Assembly (NCBI GenBank): GCA_002256245.1
Contig: NKIU01000002.1
Location: 496,001-560,000 of the forward strand
DNA length: 64,000 nucleotides
Direction of reading: 5' to 3'
Source: Pseudorhodobacter sp. PARRP1
Lineage (GTDB): Bacteria > Pseudomonadota > Alphaproteobacteria > Rhodobacterales > Rhodobacteraceae
Shown one piece after another: positions 1 to 8,042 of this stretch (position 1 is the stretch's first letter; the number at the start of each line of letters is the position of its first letter). Position numbers and translations under genes: made by a program. The notes below the pieces were generated by a model. That model did no database searches, was not told the DNA's origin, and saw nothing but the letters and a program-made list of their open reading frames with translations.

Positions 1-186
1 ATCATCTCAGGCGCAGGCCACGACGCCTGCTGGATCAACCGCGTCGCGCCGACGGTGATGGTGATGTGCCCCTGCGTCGGTGGCCTGTCGCACAACGAAG
101 CCGAGGAAATCTCCCCGGAATGGGCAGCGGCAGGCACAGACGTTCTGCTGCACGCGGTGCTGGAAGTGGCGGGGGTGGTGGGGTGA
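1..186 (+). CDS. C-terminal end of an M20-type N-carbamoyl amino acid hydrolase / beta-ureidopropionase (partial)
   Basis: The window opens inside this gene; 61 codons remain before TGA at 184-186. The visible residues include SGAGHDA near the start and SHNEAEE further on, both typical of the C-terminal catalytic part of the Zn-dependent hydantoinase/carbamoylase amidase family (peptidase M20 fold). These enzymes hydrolyse N-carbamoyl-beta-alanine or N-carbamoyl amino acids, the last step of reductive pyrimidine or hydantoin breakdown. A dihydropyrimidinase 420 bp downstream supports the pyrimidine role. Substrate specificity cannot be told from the fragment. Confidence 0.8.
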   Translation: MISGAGHDACWINRVAPTVMVMCPCVGGLSHNEAEEISPEWAAAGTDVLLHAVLEVAGVVG

Positions 187-206
187 GCCTTTTCCCCAAA
201 CCCGAC

Positions 207-233
207 GCCGCCCCGGACGTGATCCGGGGCCTC
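207..233 (+). repeat. REP-like palindromic repeat, left arm
   Basis: A 27-bp copy containing CCCCGGACGTGATCCGGGG, which can fold on itself. It lies 20 bp upstream of the GIY-YIG gene. An inverted copy lies at 551-578, and the same element recurs as head-to-head pairs at 6542-6610 and 27116-27182. Confidence 0.85.
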
Positions 234-252
234 GACCCGAAGGGCGCATCCG

Positions 253-540
253 ATGGGATATTTCGTCTACATCATGGGCTCGCGTCCCGGCGGTGCGCTT
301 TACACCGGGTCCACCAACAACCTGCGCCGCAGGGTCGAAGAACACCGCGCAAAACTGCTGCCCGGTCATACCGCCAAATACAACATCACGCATCTCTATT
401 GGTTCGAAGAATGGCCGACCTATCACGAAGCCATGGAGCGCGAATTGCGGATCAAGGGCTGGAAGCGGGCGTGGAAAGACAAACTGATACTGGATGCAAA
501 CCCGGAATGGCGCGACGTTTCTGCGGATATTCCGTTCTGA
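253..540 (+). CDS. small GIY-YIG domain nuclease
   Basis: A 95-residue protein that is essentially one GIY-YIG domain. The N-terminal YFVYIM and the following LYTGSTNNLRRRVEEH carry the signature Tyr, Tyr-x-Gly and Arg/His residues of the UvrC/GIY-YIG nuclease fold (about residues 3-32). The protein ends shortly after the domain, so it resembles stand-alone UPF0213/YhbQ-like nucleases and not UvrC or homing endonucleases with DNA-binding tails. It is flanked by inverted REP-like repeats and interrupts a pyrimidine-catabolism gene group, so it is probably a passenger and not a pathway member. The start ATG at 253 leaves room for no longer N-terminus of the family. Its biochemical target is unknown. 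Confidence 0.85.
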   Translation: MGYFVYIMGSRPGGALYTGSTNNLRRRVEEHRAKLLPGHTAKYNITHLYWFEEWPTYHEAMERELRIKGWKRAWKDKLILDANPEWRDVSADIPF

Positions 541-550
541 GCAATGAAAC

Positions 551-578
551 GAGGCCCCGGATCAAGTCCGGGGCGGCG
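551..578 (-). repeat. REP-like palindromic repeat, right arm
   Basis: Inverted partner of the copy at 207-233, with core CCCCGGATCAAGTCCGGGG. It ends 26 bp before the dihydropyrimidinase start, so it forms part of that gene's leader. Confidence 0.85.
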
Positions 579-604
579 TGGGATAGGTTGAGGAATTGCG
601 CAAA

Positions 605-2056
605 ATGACCACAGTCATCAAAAACGGCACCATTGTTACCGCTGATCTGACCTACAAGGCCGATGTCCTGATCGAGCAAGGCAAGATCACCCAGATCGGC
701 CCGAACCTGCACGGCGACCGCAGCCTCGACGCCACGGGCTGCTATGTCATGCCCGGCGGGATTGATCCGCACACGCATCTGGAGATGCCGTTCATGGGCA
801 CCTACTCGGCGGATGATTTCGAATCCGGCACCCGGGCTGCGCTGGCAGGTGGCACCACGATGGTGGTGGATTTCGTGCTGCCGGGGCAGGGGCAGGGGCT
901 GATGGATGCGGCCCAAATGTGGCACAACAAATCCACCCGCGCGAATTGCGATTATTCCTACCATATGGCGATCACCTGGTGGGGCCAAAAGGTGTGGGAG
1001 GATATGGAGGCGTCCGTCAAAGCGGGCATGACCAGCTTCAAGCATTTCATGGCCTACAAGGGCGCGTTGATGGTCAACGATGATGAGATGTATCAATCTT
1101 TCAAACGGGTTGGCGATCTGGGTGGCCTTGCGATGGTCCATGCCGAAAACGGCGATGTGGTGGCGGAGTTGACCGCCAAACTGCTGGCCGAGGGCAACGT
1201 AGGCCCCGAAGCCCACGCCTATTCCCGCCCGCCGCAGATCGAGGGTGAGGCCACCAACCGCGCCATCATGATCGCCGACATGGCAGGCGTTCCCCTATAT
1301 GTTGTGCATACGTCTTGCGAAGATAGCCACGAAGCCATCCGCCGCGCGCGGATGCAGGGCAAGCGCGTCTGGGGCGAGCCGCTGATCCAGCACCTGACGC
1401 TGGACGAGAGCGAATACCAAAACCCCGATTGGGATCACGCCGCCCGCCGCGTGATGTCGCCGCCGTTCCGCAGCAAACTGCATCAGGATAGCCTGTGGGC
1501 GGGCCTGCAATCGGGGTCTTTGTCGGTGGTCGCCACCGACCATTGCGCCTTTACCACCGAACAAAAACGCTACGGTGTCGGCAATTTCTCAAAAATCCCG
1601 AATGGCACCGGCGGGCTGGAAGATCGGATGCCGATGCTGTGGACTTACGGCGTCGCCACCGGGCGCCTGACCCCGAATGAATTTGTCGCCGTAACCTCGA
1701 CCAACATCGCGAAAATCCTGAACTGCTACCCGCAAAAAGGCGCGGTTCTGGTCGGCGCTGACGCCGATCTGGTGGTGTGGGACCCTGAGAAGTCGAAAAC
1801 CATCGGTGCCGCCAATCAGCAATCTGCGATTGATTACAATGTGTTCGAGGGCAAAGCTGTCAAAGGCCTGCCCCGCTATACCCTGTCGCGCGGCGTGGTC
1901 TCGGTCGACGACGGCGAGATCAAAACCCGCGAAGGCCACGGCAAATTCATCGCCCGCGAGGCAAGGCCAGCGGTGAACCGCGCGCTGAGTGCTTGGAAAG
2001 ACTTGACCGCGCCACGCCCGGTGGCCCGGTCGGGTGTGCCTGTGACCGGGGTGTGA
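605..2056 (+). CDS. hydA: dihydropyrimidinase / D-hydantoinase
   Basis: A 483-residue cyclic amidohydrolase that opens the ring of dihydrouracil, dihydrothymine or hydantoins. Visible features are the metal-binding DPHTH near residue 60, the segment FKHFMAYKG near residue 150 containing the lysine normally carbamylated to bridge the two zinc ions, and the later metal ligands around VHAE, VHTS and TDHC. Length matches the family. ATG at 605 is preferred over TTG at 596 because GAGGA at 590-594 is well spaced from it. With the carbamoylase upstream and the importer downstream it forms a pyrimidine/hydantoin scavenging unit. Confidence 0.93.
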   Translation: MTTVIKNGTIVTADLTYKADVLIEQGKITQIGPNLHGDRSLDATGCYVMPGGIDPHTHLEMPFMGTYSADDFESGTRAALAGGTTMVVDFVLPGQGQGLMDAAQMWHNKSTRANCDYSYHMAITWWGQKVWEDMEASVKAGMTSFKHFMAYKGALMVNDDEMYQSFKRVGDLGGLAMVHAENGDVVAELTAKLLAEGNVGPEAHAYSRPPQIEGEATNRAIMIADMAGVPLYVVHTSCEDSHEAIRRARMQGKRVWGEPLIQHLTLDESEYQNPDWDHAARRVMSPPFRSKLHQDSLWAGLQSGSLSVVATDHCAFTTEQKRYGVGNFSKIPNGTGGLEDRMPMLWTYGVATGRLTPNEFVAVTSTNIAKILNCYPQKGAVLVGADADLVVWDPEKSKTIGAANQQSAIDYNVFEGKAVKGLPRYTLSRGVVSVDDGEIKTREGHGKFIAREARPAVNRALSAWKDLTAPRPVARSGVPVTGV

Positions 2057-2059
2057 GGG

Positions 2060-2518
2060 ATGAGCGAGACCTATACACATATCCCACGAAAGTACGTTTT
2101 CCGTGTAGGACTCGTGACGCTGTTCAGCACATTGATCCTCTGGATCTTCTTTAATATTGGTGCAGGCGCTCTGTCCGGTATCGATGGCACAGCTGCGGAC
2201 GGGGCCGCTTGGGGGGCCCTTTCTGCCTTTGTCTCACTGATACGGGTTCTGCCGATCCTGCTTGTAGCCTTAATCATCATGCAGATCCTTTGGACTCCGG
2301 TTTTCGCACTTCTGAGCAAGGCGGGCATGGAACTACCGCTCTCTGCCATGTTGACCGCTGCCCTGCTTTCTGGGTTACCGGTCCTGATCGCGTTCATGGT
2401 GCTAGGCAGAATCACATTCTACTACTTTCCGTTGCCTGTTGCCTTGTTTGCTCTTGTTACGAGCGTTGTGTTGGCGCGGCGGTATTCATTTGATCGCGAT
2501 GGGGCAATCAGGACATGA
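2060..2518 (+). CDS. integral membrane protein of unknown function
   Basis: A 152-residue hydrophobic protein with about four membrane segments (roughly residues 15-35, 50-75, 93-112 and 118-138). I recognise no family. It starts 3 bp after the dihydropyrimidinase stop and its stop overlaps the ATPase start by 4 bp, so it is cotranscribed with the uptake genes. Its codon use looks slightly less GC-biased than its neighbours. A role in transport or membrane assembly is only guilt by association. Confidence 0.75.
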   Translation: MSETYTHIPRKYVFRVGLVTLFSTLILWIFFNIGAGALSGIDGTAADGAAWGALSAFVSLIRVLPILLVALIIMQILWTPVFALLSKAGMELPLSAMLTAALLSGLPVLIAFMVLGRITFYYFPLPVALFALVTSVVLARRYSFDRDGAIRT

Positions 2519-3330
2519 GAGATAGTTTGTCCGCTTCCAACTTCGACCGCGTGCCTTCCCCGGTCATCGAGGCCCGCAACCTGCAACTGGTGTTCACCAC
2601 CAATGACGGCCCGGTGCAGGCTTTGAAAGACGTGAACCTGACCATCAACAAGGGCGATTTTGTTTCCTTCATCGGCCCAAGCGGTTGTGGCAAAACCACG
2701 TTCCTGCGCGCGATTGCGGCGTTGGAGCATCCCACGGGCGGCACCTTGACCGTCAACGGCCTGACCCCGGATGAGGCCCGCAAGCGCCGCGCCTATGGCT
2801 ATGTGTTTCAGGCGGCGGGGCTTTATCCTTGGCGCACGATTGCGGGAAATATCCGGCTTCCGCTTGAAATCATGGGGTTTTCCAAGGCGGATCAGCAGGA
2901 GCGGGTGGATCGCGTGCTGGAACTCGTCGAACTCAAAGGCTTTGGCAAGAAATTCCCGTGGCAGCTTTCCGGCGGCATGCAGCAGCGCGCCAGCATCGCC
3001 CGTGCTTTGGCCTTTGATGCCGATATTCTGCTGATGGACGAACCCTTCGGCGCGCTGGATGAGATCGTGCGCGACCGCCTCAACGAGGAGGTGCTGAAGC
3101 TTTGGGCGCGCACCGGTAAGACCATTGGTTTCGTTACCCATTCCATCCCCGAAGCCGTCTATCTTTCCACCAAGATCGTGGTGATGAGCCCGCGCCCCGG
3201 TCGGATTACCGATGTGATCGACAGCCCTTTGCCGCGCGAACGCCCCTTGGATATTCGCGACAGCAAAGAGTTCATCGAAATCGCCCACCGTGTCCGCGAG
3301 GGCCTGCGGGCCGGGCACGCCGATGAATAG
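2515..3330 (+). CDS. ABC importer ATPase (SsuB/TauB/ThiZ type)
   Basis: A 271-residue cytoplasmic ATPase. Walker A GPSGCGKT lies near residue 54, the signature LSGGMQQR near residue 148, Walker B ILLMDEPFGALDE follows, and the switch histidine lies in FVTHS. It belongs to the nitrate/sulfonate/hydroxymethylpyrimidine importer ATPases. Together with two permeases and a binding protein in the same operon it forms a complete importer, probably for a pyrimidine or hydantoin derivative, since the operon also encodes its catabolism. Confidence 0.92.
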   Translation: MRDSLSASNFDRVPSPVIEARNLQLVFTTNDGPVQALKDVNLTINKGDFVSFIGPSGCGKTTFLRAIAALEHPTGGTLTVNGLTPDEARKRRAYGYVFQAAGLYPWRTIAGNIRLPLEIMGFSKADQQERVDRVLELVELKGFGKKFPWQLSGGMQQRASIARALAFDADILLMDEPFGALDEIVRDRLNEEVLKLWARTGKTIGFVTHSIPEAVYLSTKIVVMSPRPGRITDVIDSPLPRERPLDIRDSKEFIEIAHRVREGLRAGHADE

Positions 3331-3339
3331 GGGCATGCG

Positions 3340-3672
3340 ATGAACCTTGTTACCCTCGCTTGGCTGGCTGCCTCGACGGCTGTTTTTGTGGCCGCGAATG
3401 GCGTGCTGAAAACCTACGCGCAGCAGGGCGGCATTTGGGTGCTGGCCGGGGCGCTGGCGTTGTTCTGCCTTGGCAATACGCTGATGGTGCAGGTGATGCG
3501 CGGCAATGGCCTGGGCGTCGCGATTGCGCTGTCGGTGGTGTTTCAACTGGTGGCGATCACCGCGATGGCGGTGGTGGTGTTTGGCGAGCGGCCCAGCCCT
3601 TTGCAACTGGCGGGCATGGCTTTGGGCGTGGTGGCGGTTTTGATGATCGCATGGCCGGGGGGGCAGGCATGA
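3340..3672 (+). CDS. small multidrug-resistance/EamA-like four-helix membrane protein
   Basis: A 110-residue protein with four hydrophobic helices and a C-terminal segment (VVFGERPSPLQLAGMALGVVAVLMI) of the SMR/DMT type; length fits a single SMR subunit. It begins 9 bp after the ATPase stop and overlaps the next permease by 4 bp, which places it inside the importer operon. Import operons of this class do not normally contain an SMR protein. It might export a product or help metabolite balance; the substrate is unknown. Confidence 0.7.
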   Translation: MNLVTLAWLAASTAVFVAANGVLKTYAQQGGIWVLAGALALFCLGNTLMVQVMRGNGLGVAIALSVVFQLVAITAMAVVVFGERPSPLQLAGMALGVVAVLMIAWPGGQA

Positions 3673-4529
3673 AGCGGGCGGCCCCCATCCTGACAGTCCT
3701 CCTGATCATCCTCGCCGTCTGGTATGCGGCGGCGGTCTGGATGAATGCGCCTTGGGCCTATGATCAGGCGGCGCGGGCGGATCAGGCTGCACCGACGTTG
3801 ATGCAACTGCCGGGGTTGACGCTGGATCAGGATCGCCCGGTTTTGCCCAGCCCGCATCAGGTGTTCACCGAACTCGCGAAATCGACCTTTGGCCTTGCGC
3901 CGAGTTCGAAGAAGTCGCTGGTCTATCATGCCTGGGTGACGCTGTCGGGCACGCTTTTGGGCTTTGCGGTTGGCACGGCTTTGGGTGTGCTGCTCGCGGT
4001 TGGCATCGTCTATTCCCGCGCGATGGATATGAGCGTGATGCCTTGGGCGATTGCGAGCCAAATGGTGCCGATCATTGCCTTGGCGCCGATGCTGGCGGTG
4101 GTGATGAACGCGGTGGGGGCGACGCCGCTGATGACCAAGGCGGTGATTTCCGCGTATCTAAGCTTCTTCCCGGTGGTGGTGGGGATGGTCAAAGGCCTGC
4201 GCAGCCCCGATGCGATGCAACTTGATCTGTTGCAAACCTATGCCACGCCGGGGCAGGCGGTGTTCTGGAAGCTGCGGTTGCCGTCCTCGATGCCCTACTT
4301 TTTCGCCAGCGTGAAGGTGGCGATTGCCGCCAGCCTTGTCGGTGCGATCGTGGCCGAGTTGAACCAGCAAGCCGGGCTTGGCGCGCGGCTGTTGCAGGGG
4401 TCTTATTATGGCCAGACCACGCAGATCTGGGCGGCTTTGTTCCTGTCGGCGATCTTGGCGGCGGTATTGGTGATGCTGGCGGGGCGGATCGAGCGCGGCG
4501 TGCTGGCCCGCATGGGGATGGCGCGATGA
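3669..4529 (+). CDS. ABC importer permease 1
   Basis: A 286-residue inner-membrane permease of the SsuC/TauC/ThiX type. It has an N-terminal helix, a long periplasmic stretch and then the BPD_transp_1 core. The coupling region reads roughly DLLQTYATPGQAVFWKLRLP, equivalent to the EAA loop. ATG at 3669 overlaps the preceding stop; longer in-frame extensions run antisense-like through the previous gene and were not used. It pairs with the permease at 4526-5377. Confidence 0.9.
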   Translation: MKRAAPILTVLLIILAVWYAAAVWMNAPWAYDQAARADQAAPTLMQLPGLTLDQDRPVLPSPHQVFTELAKSTFGLAPSSKKSLVYHAWVTLSGTLLGFAVGTALGVLLAVGIVYSRAMDMSVMPWAIASQMVPIIALAPMLAVVMNAVGATPLMTKAVISAYLSFFPVVVGMVKGLRSPDAMQLDLLQTYATPGQAVFWKLRLPSSMPYFFASVKVAIAASLVGAIVAELNQQAGLGARLLQGSYYGQTTQIWAALFLSAILAAVLVMLAGRIERGVLARMGMAR

Positions 4530-5377
4530 GCTGGATAATCGACCCTCGGCTGTGGTGCTTGCTGGCGTTCTGGGCGGGCGCGTGGTTGCTGAACTCGGAA
4601 CTCTCAAAAGGCCGTGCGGCTTGGGTGCGCTATGCGGTGCCGCTGGTGTTCGGGCTGGCGGTGCTGGTGCTGTGGCAGGCGGGCGTCACGGCGTTTGGCG
4701 TCAACAAGATCATCCTGCCACCGCCAAGTGACGTGATCGCGCGGATCGCAAGCAGTGGCCCGACGCTATGGGCCGATGTGGTGCAGACGTTCTTCAAGGG
4801 GGCTTTGTCGGGCTATGCCATCGGTTGCACGGCGGCGATGCTGACCGCGATTGCGATTGACCGCTCTCCGTTCCTGCAAGCGGGGCTGTTGCCGGTGGGG
4901 AATTTCGTCGCTGCCTTGCCGATTGTCGGCATAGCGCCGATTCTGGTGATGTGGTTCGGCTTTGATTGGCAGTCGAAGGCGGCGGTGGTGGTGGTGATGG
5001 TGTTCTTTCCGGTGCTGGTGAACACGATTGCGGGGCTGGCTGCCAGTGACACCATGCAGCGCGATCTGATGGCGACTTATTCGGCAAGCTACTGGCAGAC
5101 GCTGTTCAAACTGCGTCTGCCTGCCGCGATGCCGTTCATCTTCAACGGGCTGAAAATTGCGACAACTTTGGCGCTGATCGGCGCGATTGTTGCTGAATTT
5201 TTCGGCAGCCCTATCGTGGGCATGGGTTTCCGCATCGTGGCCGAGGTTGGGCGCTCGAATCCCGACATGGTTTGGGCCGAGATTGCGGTGGCGGCTTTGG
5301 CGGGATCGGCGTTTTATGGGCTGGTCGCGCTGATCGAGAAGCGGGTGACGTTCTGGCATCCGTCACAGCGAAACTAA
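4526..5377 (+). CDS. ABC importer permease 2
   Basis: A 283-residue membrane permease homologous to its neighbour at 3669-4529, with the EAA-like loop MATYSASYWQTLFKLRLPAA and about six helices. The start overlaps the previous stop by 4 bp, so translation is coupled. Two different permeases imply a heterodimeric channel, as in several riboflavin/pyrimidine-precursor importers of alphaproteobacteria. Confidence 0.9.
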   Translation: MSWIIDPRLWCLLAFWAGAWLLNSELSKGRAAWVRYAVPLVFGLAVLVLWQAGVTAFGVNKIILPPPSDVIARIASSGPTLWADVVQTFFKGALSGYAIGCTAAMLTAIAIDRSPFLQAGLLPVGNFVAALPIVGIAPILVMWFGFDWQSKAAVVVVMVFFPVLVNTIAGLAASDTMQRDLMATYSASYWQTLFKLRLPAAMPFIFNGLKIATTLALIGAIVAEFFGSPIVGMGFRIVAEVGRSNPDMVWAEIAVAALAGSAFYGLVALIEKRVTFWHPSQRN

Positions 5378-5438
5378 GAGATTGCGAAACTGAAAAACGA
5401 AACTGGCCCAAAACCGGGCTTCAACTTGGAGGTTGAGA

Positions 5439-6419
5439 ATGAAAAAGCTACTGACTTCGGCGCTGTTTCTGGCATTTGCTGGCAGCGCACAGGCAGCCGA
5501 TGATGTGACGCTGCAACTGAAATGGGTCACCCAAGGCCAGTTCGCGGGCTATTATGTGGCCGCAGCGAAAGGCTATTACGAGGAAGAAGGCCTGAACGTC
5601 ACCATCCTGCCCGGCGGCCCGGATGTGGCGCCCACGCAAGTGATCGCGGGCGGTGGTGCCGATGTGGTGATCGACTGGATGCCCTCGGCCCTCGCCGCGC
5701 GCGAAAAGGGTCTGGCACTGGTCAACATCGCGCAGCCGTTCAAATCCTCGGGCATGATGCTGACGTGTCTGAAGGAATCCGGCGTGGCGACCCCTGCGGA
5801 TTTCGCCGACAAGACTTTGGGCGTCTGGTTTGGCGGCAACGAATATCCGTTCCTGAACTGGATGAACAAGCTGGGGCTGAAAACCGATGGCTCGGCGGGT
5901 GGTGTCACCGTGCTGAAGCAGGGCTTCAACGTCGATCCCTTGCTGCAAAAGCAGGCGGCCTGCATCTCGACCATGACCTATAACGAATACTGGCAGGTGA
6001 TTGATGCCGGTGTGAAGCCGGAAGATCTGGTGACCTTCAAATACGAAGACGAAGGTGTGGCCACGCTGGAAGACGGGCTTTACGTCATGGAAGACAAGCT
6101 GAAAGACCCGGCGTTTGAAGACAAGATGGTGCGTTTCGTGCGCGCCTCGATGAAGGGCTGGAAATACGCCGAAGCCAATGGCGATGAGGCAGCCCAGATC
6201 GTGATCGACAACGATGCGACGGGTGCGCAGACCATCGAGCATCAAAAGCGTATGGTGGCCGAGATTGGCAAGCTGACCGCAGGTTCGAACGGCGCTTTGG
6301 ATGAGGCCGACTACAAGCGCACCGTGGCCGCGCTGATGTCGGGCGGGTCGGACCCGGTGATCACCAAAGAACCCGAAGGCGCATGGACCCATGCGATCAC
6401 CGACAAAGCGCTGCAATAA
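5439..6419 (+). CDS. NMT1/THI5-like periplasmic substrate-binding protein
   Basis: A 326-residue secreted protein. The signal peptide is MKKLLTSALFLAFAGSAQA with cleavage before ADDVTL. The mature protein begins with LQLKWVTQGQFAGYYVAAAKGYY, split here only by description, which is the hallmark of the NMT1/SsuA-like binding proteins for pyrimidine-like ligands. ATG at 5439 is chosen over TTG at 5433 because GGAGG at 5428-5432 fits it. It is the last gene of the operon, and a strong terminator follows. Confidence 0.92.
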   Translation: MKKLLTSALFLAFAGSAQAADDVTLQLKWVTQGQFAGYYVAAAKGYYEEEGLNVTILPGGPDVAPTQVIAGGGADVVIDWMPSALAAREKGLALVNIAQPFKSSGMMLTCLKESGVATPADFADKTLGVWFGGNEYPFLNWMNKLGLKTDGSAGGVTVLKQGFNVDPLLQKQAACISTMTYNEYWQVIDAGVKPEDLVTFKYEDEGVATLEDGLYVMEDKLKDPAFEDKMVRFVRASMKGWKYAEANGDEAAQIVIDNDATGAQTIEHQKRMVAEIGKLTAGSNGALDEADYKRTVAALMSGGSDPVITKEPEGAWTHAITDKALQ

Positions 6420-6440
6420 GCCTTTGTCGAGTTGAGAAAG

Positions 6441-6476
6441 ACGGGCGCGGGGGAAACCTCGCGCCCGTTTTGTTTT
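6441..6476 (+). terminator. rho-independent terminator of the pyrimidine uptake operon
   Basis: The 9-bp stem ACGGGCGCG / CGCGCCCGT is followed by TTTGTTTT. It lies 21 bp after the binding-protein stop. Confidence 0.9.
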
Positions 6477-6541
6477 GCGGGTCATCTGTATGCTGGCGAT
6501 GGCAGACGCAAGGTTGGAGCGGGCTTGTCACACATTCACAA

Positions 6542-6610
6542 CGCCGCCCCGGACTTGATCCGGGGCCTCAGGGCGACAGGTTGAGGCCCCGGATCAAGTC
6601 CGGGGCGGCG
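6542..6610. repeat. REPIN-like inverted pair of REP elements
   Basis: Two REP-like copies (6542-6570 and 6582-6610) face each other across 11 bp and form one long near-perfect palindrome. The core is CCCCGGACTTGATCCGGGG. It lies between the operon terminator and the XRE regulator gene. Confidence 0.9.
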
Positions 6611-6686
6611 CAGGGATGATTGCCATCCCGCCGTTGTAAACTTTTCCATTTCCTGTAAATCTTGCGCCAGCAGCAGGAGTTACGCC

Positions 6687-7922
6687 ATGCCGATCTCTGC
6701 CCTGACCGGAACCCGCCTGCGCGAGCGGCGCATCGCGCTGGGGTTGCGGCAGGCTGATCTGGCCGAAACGGTCGGCATCTCGGCGTCTTATCTGAACCTG
6801 ATCGAGCACAACCGCCGCCGCATTGCCGAGCCTTTGCTGGTGCGGCTGGCCGAGGCTTTGGGGCAACCGCTGCAAAGCTTCCATGAAGGTGTCGGCAGCG
6901 CCGTGATCGACGATCTGCGCGCCGCCGCCGCGCGGTTGCCGGGGGCCGAAATCGACCGCAGCGAGGATTTCGCAGCCCGCTTTCCCGGCTGGGCCGCCAC
7001 GGTGATCGGCCTGCACCAGCGCGTCGCAGGGCTGGAGCGCGCGCTGGAGGCGATGAACGACCGCATGAGCCACGACCCGCATCTGTCGGCCAGCCTGCAC
7101 GAAGTGCTGTCTGCGGTGGCTTCGGTGCGATCAACCGCGGCTATTCTGGCGGAAACGCAGGACATCGAACCCGAATGGCAGGCGCGTTTCCTGGGCAACC
7201 TGCAAGGCGACAGCAAGCGGCTGGCCTTGGGGGCGGAGGCGTTGGTGCGCTATCTGGATACGGCGGGGCAGGCGGACGAGCAGGGTCTGGCCTCGCCGCA
7301 AGAAGAGTTGGAGGCTTGGCTGGCCGCAAACGACTGGCAGGTGGGCGATGCGGGCGGTCTGGCCTCGGGCGCGGCGCGGCAGATGGCGGGGGCTTGGGCG
7401 GCGCTGGCTTCGCGTGATCTGGGGGCCTATCCTGCGGCGGGATTTGCGCAGGCCCTGGCCGAGCTTGGGCCAGACCCAGCGGCCCTTGCGGCGCGGTTTG
7501 GCGGCGATGTGCTGGCGGCGTTCCGGCGCATCGCGCTGCAACCGGGGGTTCGGGCGGGGCTGGTAATTTGCGATGCCTCGGGCACGCTGACCTTTCGCAA
7601 GCCGATTGCGGGCTTTGCGCTGCCGCGATTTGGCGCAGCCTGTCCGCTGTGGCCGTTGTTCAGCGCGCTGGCCCGCCCGATGACCCCCATTGAGACGGTG
7701 ATCGAAACCGCAGGCCCCACGCCGCAACGCTTTCGGGTGCGGGCGTTCTGCTTGCCGCATTTCCCGCAAGGCTTTCGCGGCCCCGAACTGCGCGAGGCGG
7801 CCATGCTGATCTTGCCCGAGGTTGGGCGCGCAGCAGAAGCGCTGGCGGTAGGCTCCACCTGTCGGATTTGTCAGCGCACAGAGTGCCCGGCGCGGCGGGA
7901 GCCTTCGATCTTGTCGGCGTAG
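6687..7922 (+). CDS. XRE-family regulator of the short-chain fatty-acid (RamB/DUF2083) type
   Basis: A 411-residue cytoplasmic regulator. Residues 8-65 form an HTH_3 domain (LRERRIALGLRQADLAETVG, then SYLNLIEHNRR). The C-terminus ends in CRICQRTECPARREPSI, a cysteine-containing motif characteristic of DUF2083/IcIR-like short-chain acyl-CoA regulators such as RamB. A CAGGAG Shine-Dalgarno stands 8 bp before ATG. The following response regulator and SSF-type kinase make control of acetate or other carboxylate metabolism plausible; that link is inference. Confidence 0.85.
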   Translation: MPISALTGTRLRERRIALGLRQADLAETVGISASYLNLIEHNRRRIAEPLLVRLAEALGQPLQSFHEGVGSAVIDDLRAAAARLPGAEIDRSEDFAARFPGWAATVIGLHQRVAGLERALEAMNDRMSHDPHLSASLHEVLSAVASVRSTAAILAETQDIEPEWQARFLGNLQGDSKRLALGAEALVRYLDTAGQADEQGLASPQEELEAWLAANDWQVGDAGGLASGAARQMAGAWAALASRDLGAYPAAGFAQALAELGPDPAALAARFGGDVLAAFRRIALQPGVRAGLVICDASGTLTFRKPIAGFALPRFGAACPLWPLFSALARPMTPIETVIETAGPTPQRFRVRAFCLPHFPQGFRGPELREAAMLILPEVGRAAEALAVGSTCRICQRTECPARREPSILSA

Positions 7923-7940
7923 TCGCAGCGGGGACGTGGG

Positions 7941-7974
7941 AGCCTCCTGCGGGGATATTTAAGAACGGATGAAA
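7941..7974 (+). repeat. intergenic GGGGATATTT-type repeat
   Basis: This copy reads AGCCTCCTGCGGGGATATTT and then AAGAACGGATGAAA. Related copies lie at 30641-30671, 39196-39218, 52550-52636 (an inverted pair) and 56797-56829, always between genes. Confidence 0.7.
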
Positions 7975-8042
7975 CTCCCAAGAGTGGGCTTCCTTTTGAC
8001 AGTGGGCGGCTTTGCGCCGATAGTCGCGCTCGGGGGAATGTC

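Larger units (their letters stand above)
207..578. mobile_element. REPIN-like unit carrying a GIY-YIG nuclease gene
   Basis: The unit consists of a left REP-like arm (207-233), one complete GIY-YIG ORF (253-540) and an inverted right arm (551-578). At the two other loci in the window the same arms face each other across only 11 bp. Here the spacer is 317 bp and is filled almost entirely by the nuclease gene. The unit sits between two genes of one catabolic pathway, as expected of an insertion. That the nuclease mobilises or maintains the repeat is inference, by analogy with RAYT transposases and REP elements. Confidence 0.5.
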
